DNA of 7,702 nucleotides from Euryarchaeota archaeon UBA91 (lineage in GTDB: Archaea > Thermoplasmatota > Poseidoniia > Poseidoniales > Poseidoniaceae), in assembly GCA_002499705.1 (NCBI GenBank), contig DAMU01000079.1, positions 35,894 to 43,595 of the forward strand, in the 5' to 3' direction. This document shows, piece after piece, positions 5,725 to 7,702 of the stretch. Positions within the stretch are counted from its first letter, which is position 1. Each line of letters begins with the position of its first letter. A model generated the notes under the pieces. That model was not told the DNA's origin. It saw only the letters and a program-made list of their open reading frames with translations, and made no database searches. Position numbers and translations under genes: made by a program.

Positions 5725-7086
5725 ATGTCAGATTTTCAATCACTTGGCTTATCAAACACATTACTGCGCGCTGTAGAGGCTGAAGGTTATACCACTCCCA
5801 CGCCAGTTCAACAACAATCCATTCCACCGCTTCTTGAAGGACGAGATGTCTTGGGTGTTGCTCAAACTGGAACGGGTAAAACCGCTGCATTTGCCTTACC
5901 AGTCTTACAAATTATGAATCGAAAAAAACCTCAGGGAAAGCGGTTCATTCGAGCCCTCATTCTCTCACCTACACGTGAATTGGCTGCACAAATCGACGAA
6001 CGATTTGCCGCATACAGTGAACACATGGACCTTCGACATCGCGTTATTTTTGGAGGAGTGAATCAAAATCCACAAGTTCGAGCTCTGCAGAAAGGCTTGG
6101 ATATTCTGGTCGCTACTCCCGGGCGTTTGTTGGACCTGATAGGGCAAGGACACATCGACATTACGCGTGTTGAATTCTTCGTTCTTGATGAAGCGGACAG
6201 AATGCTCGATATGGGGTTTATTCGAGATATTGAAAAGGTCATCAAACTGCTCCCGAAGCAACGCCAAAATCTACTTTTCAGTGCAACTATGCCGAAATCA
6301 ATTGCCAAACTCGCTGGAACATTCCTCAACAATGCAGTGATGGTTGATGTGAGTCCAAAAGAAATGACTGTTGACCGGATTGAACAGAAAATTATGTTTT
6401 TGAGAAAAGCGGACAAACGTCGCTTGCTCGTACAACTCATCAAAGAGGAGCGAGTGAAATGTGGCATTGTTTTCACTCGTACGAAACACGGTGCAAATCG
6501 ACTGGTCAAACAATTAGATCAGAGTAATATTGCTGCTGCTGCGATTCACGGAAATAAAAGTCAGGGAGCCCGGACCAAGGCGCTGGCCGGTTTCAAAAAT
6601 GGTAACATACCTATTCTTGTCGCTACAGATATTGCCAGTCGAGGTATTGATGTTGATGGCATCACTCACGTTTTCAATTATGATTTGCCAAATGAACCTG
6701 AGAGTTACGTCCACCGAATCGGACGAACTGCCCGAGCAGGTCGTAGTGGAATTGCATATGCATTTTGTGATGATACTGAAAGTGGATATCTTGTAGGTAT
6801 TCAGCAACTTATTGGAAAAGAGATTCCAGTCAATAGCAATCACCCATTCCATTTTATCGGAGCAATTCCAAAGCCTGGACAAAAGCCCGGGAAAATCAAG
6901 GAAAAGTCAGGGGCTAAAAAGCGCCCACGAAACAACAATCGCAATCAGCAAAACCGGGGTCGTTCAAACAGGAATTCTGACGCCCAAAACAAGCCTCGAA
7001 GAGGTGGGGATTCAAAGAATTCTAATCCACGAAGAAATCGTAACCAAAGAGGAAACCATGGCGGAAACAATTCGAACCGTGATTAG
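5725..7086 (+). CDS. DEAD-box ATP-dependent RNA helicase, RhlE-like
   Basis: A 453-residue cytosolic helicase that uses ATP to unwind or remodel short RNA duplexes, probably in ribosome assembly or mRNA handling. All core motifs are intact: the Q motif (Phe4 and Gln29 in TPTPVQQ), motif I AQTGTGKT (46-53), PTREL (82-86), TPGR (131-134), DEAD (155-158), SAT (186-188), ATDIASRGID (300-309) and HRIGRTARAGR (330-340). After residue about 384 the chain becomes a basic low-complexity tail rich in Asn, Arg, Gly and Lys, with 16 Asn in the last 51 residues; this is a likely nonspecific RNA-binding tail. The frame opens earlier at TTG 5692, but ATG 5725 gives the standard MSDFQSLGLS start. The N-terminal core closely resembles bacterial RhlE, suggesting old transfer from bacteria. 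Its stop overlaps the stop of the converging DUF805 gene. Confidence 0.95.
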   Translation: MSDFQSLGLSNTLLRAVEAEGYTTPTPVQQQSIPPLLEGRDVLGVAQTGTGKTAAFALPVLQIMNRKKPQGKRFIRALILSPTRELAAQIDERFAAYSEHMDLRHRVIFGGVNQNPQVRALQKGLDILVATPGRLLDLIGQGHIDITRVEFFVLDEADRMLDMGFIRDIEKVIKLLPKQRQNLLFSATMPKSIAKLAGTFLNNAVMVDVSPKEMTVDRIEQKIMFLRKADKRRLLVQLIKEERVKCGIVFTRTKHGANRLVKQLDQSNIAAAAIHGNKSQGARTKALAGFKNGNIPILVATDIASRGIDVDGITHVFNYDLPNEPESYVHRIGRTARAGRSGIAYAFCDDTESGYLVGIQQLIGKEIPVNSNHPFHFIGAIPKPGQKPGKIKEKSGAKKRPRNNNRNQQNRGRSNRNSDAQNKPRRGGDSKNSNPRRNRNQRGNHGGNNSNRD

Positions 7087-7475
7087 ACGTCATTGTACGG
7101 TAATCGGCCATAGGTATTGATGCTCGTTTCACCTTCATCCGCATACGCTTTAATCAAGAGATACCATCCGACAAGCGGTATCAAGCCAATCAATGCATAC
7201 CAACCGGACTTGCCAACATCGTGGAGTCTTCGTGCACTCACTGACATGAGCGGTATGAAGAAAAGAAGGCTGACAATGATTGAAAGAACCGAAGAAATGA
7301 GTTCGCCCCAGTAGCCAAACAAAGAACCTACATAGAGAACAACAGTATTGATGATTGAGGCAAACAGAATATTGAACATCAAAAAGAACCAAAATTCTGA
7401 ACGTGAAGAACGTCCACTGAAATCAAAATACTTTTCTTGAAAACAAATCTCGACTGCGGTCGAGGGTTTCATCAT
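7083..7475 (-). CDS. DUF805 family inner-membrane protein
   Basis: A 130-residue membrane protein with the DUF805 signatures: KYFDFSGRSSRSEFWFF (15-31), SARRLHDVGKSGW (80-92) and a C-terminal EGETSINTYGRLP (114-126). About three to four hydrophobic segments are visible (roughly 27-50, 57-78 and 92-111). The family has no established biochemical function. ATG 7475 (or the adjacent ATG 7472) places the family start a few residues before the GRSSRSEFW motif, as in most members. ATG 7541 would add 22 residues. It lies about 25 bases after a TATA-like sequence, so a longer leaderless product is a real alternative. The stop codon overlaps the helicase stop on the other strand. Family assignment is strong; the start is uncertain. 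Confidence 0.88.
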   Translation of the reverse strand: MMKPSTAVEICFQEKYFDFSGRSSRSEFWFFLMFNILFASIINTVVLYVGSLFGYWGELISSVLSIIVSLLFFIPLMSVSARRLHDVGKSGWYALIGLIPLVGWYLLIKAYADEGETSINTYGRLPYNDV

Positions 7476-7560
7476 GTTCTTTGGACGTGATTGAGATGAT
7501 TTTAGTGGAAATTTGGACATATAGCCCGATTCTCTAGCCATGACTCCGCCTATCGAGTAG

Positions 7561-7571
7561 AGTATTTTTAG
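7561..7571 (-). promoter_or_regulatory. Possible TATA element for the DUF805 gene
   Basis: On the minus strand this reads CTAAAAATACT, similar to an archaeal TATA box. Its centre is about 25 bases before the ATG at 7541, the spacing expected if the transcript begins at or near that ATG. It would support either a leaderless 7541 start or a leader of about 66 bases for the 7475 start. Motif quality is moderate. Confidence 0.35.
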
Positions 7572-7593
7572 TTGACTCAATGAAGAGCAAAAT

Positions 7594-7609
7594 TCACTCA
7601 CTTGAGTGA
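7594..7609 (-). terminator. Hairpin with trailing T-run after the TM2-like gene
   Basis: TCACTCA and TGAGTGA are perfect 7-base arms around a 2-base centre, folding as a 6-base stem with a 4-base loop. On the minus strand a short AATTTTG run follows, 19 bases after the stop of the right-edge gene, so it resembles a weak terminator. As a symmetrical site upstream of the DUF805 promoter it could instead be an operator. Confidence 0.4.
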
Positions 7610-7628
7610 TTCAGTGGTGCAGATCGCT

Positions 7629-7702
7629 TCACTTCGATTTGATTGGAAGGCCATTTCCGTCTTTGAAAGAGCCTGTTGCAATGAGGATAATATCGATTAA
7701 AC
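7629..7702 (-). CDS. C-terminal end of a TM2-domain-like membrane protein (cut by window edge)
   Basis: Only the last 23 codons lie in the window; the 5' part is beyond the right edge. The readable end is LIDIILIATGSFKDGNGLPI then KSK and stop. The run LIDxxLIATGSFxDGxGxP closely resembles the end of TM2-domain proteins, where a second membrane helix finishes in a WLIDL-like segment followed by a short polar tail. TM2 proteins are small two-helix membrane proteins without a settled general function. The other two minus frames here are closed or lack similarity. The gene reads in the same direction as DUF805, with a hairpin between them. The call rests on a short stretch, so the family is likely but not certain. 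Confidence 0.6.
   Translation of the reverse strand, partial: LIDIILIATGSFKDGNGLPIKSK

Noticed and set aside
6063..6509. 148-residue minus-strand frame inside the helicase
   Set aside because: It is antisense to conserved helicase motifs, so the frame is an effect of that coding sequence.
1..7702. CRISPR array, insertion sequence, integrase site at the tRNA, or phage/defence module
   Set aside because: No regularly spaced repeats, transposase or integrase reading frame was seen, and I noticed no repeat of the tRNA 3' end elsewhere in the window.

Overview
The window looks like a piece of an archaeal chromosome, most likely a marine euryarchaeon such as Marine Group II (Poseidoniales). The best evidence is an archaeal/eukaryotic-type phenylalanyl-tRNA synthetase alpha chain, together with a tRNA-Thr that has no encoded CCA end and carries U73. 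The tight gene packing and small membrane proteins agree with this. FolD and the RhlE-like helicase look bacterial, which is common in that group. The lineage is an inference from gene content and has not been tested by phylogeny.

Layout. Positions 1-2212 are read on the minus strand, in the order tRNA-Thr(UGU), a VOC/glyoxalase-fold protein, folD (methylene-THF dehydrogenase/cyclohydrolase), and a membrane-anchored protein that runs off the left edge. A divergent spacer of about 130 bases follows. Positions 2345-7086 are read on the plus strand: a class I/II PLP aminotransferase, a small two-helix membrane protein with a C-terminal zinc-ribbon-like Cys4 motif, pheS, and a DEAD-box RNA helicase with an Asn/Arg-rich tail. 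From 7083 the minus strand resumes with a DUF805 membrane protein, whose stop codon overlaps the helicase stop codon. Before it on the same strand is the C-terminus of a TM2-domain-like protein cut by the right edge.

How the genes relate. Most products are housekeeping: one-carbon folate metabolism, amino-acid transamination, Phe-tRNA charging, Thr decoding and RNA remodelling. VOC and folD are spaced like an operon. The aminotransferase and the zinc-ribbon protein are probably translationally coupled through a GAGG ribosome-binding site that overlaps the upstream stop codon. The least understood products are the left-edge membrane protein, with a repeated Val-Asp-x-Val/Ile-Pro-Leu-Pro motif, and the zinc-ribbon membrane protein. 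I found no CRISPR array, insertion sequence, phage gene or defence module. I do not see a clear new multi-gene system here; the findings are local oddities.
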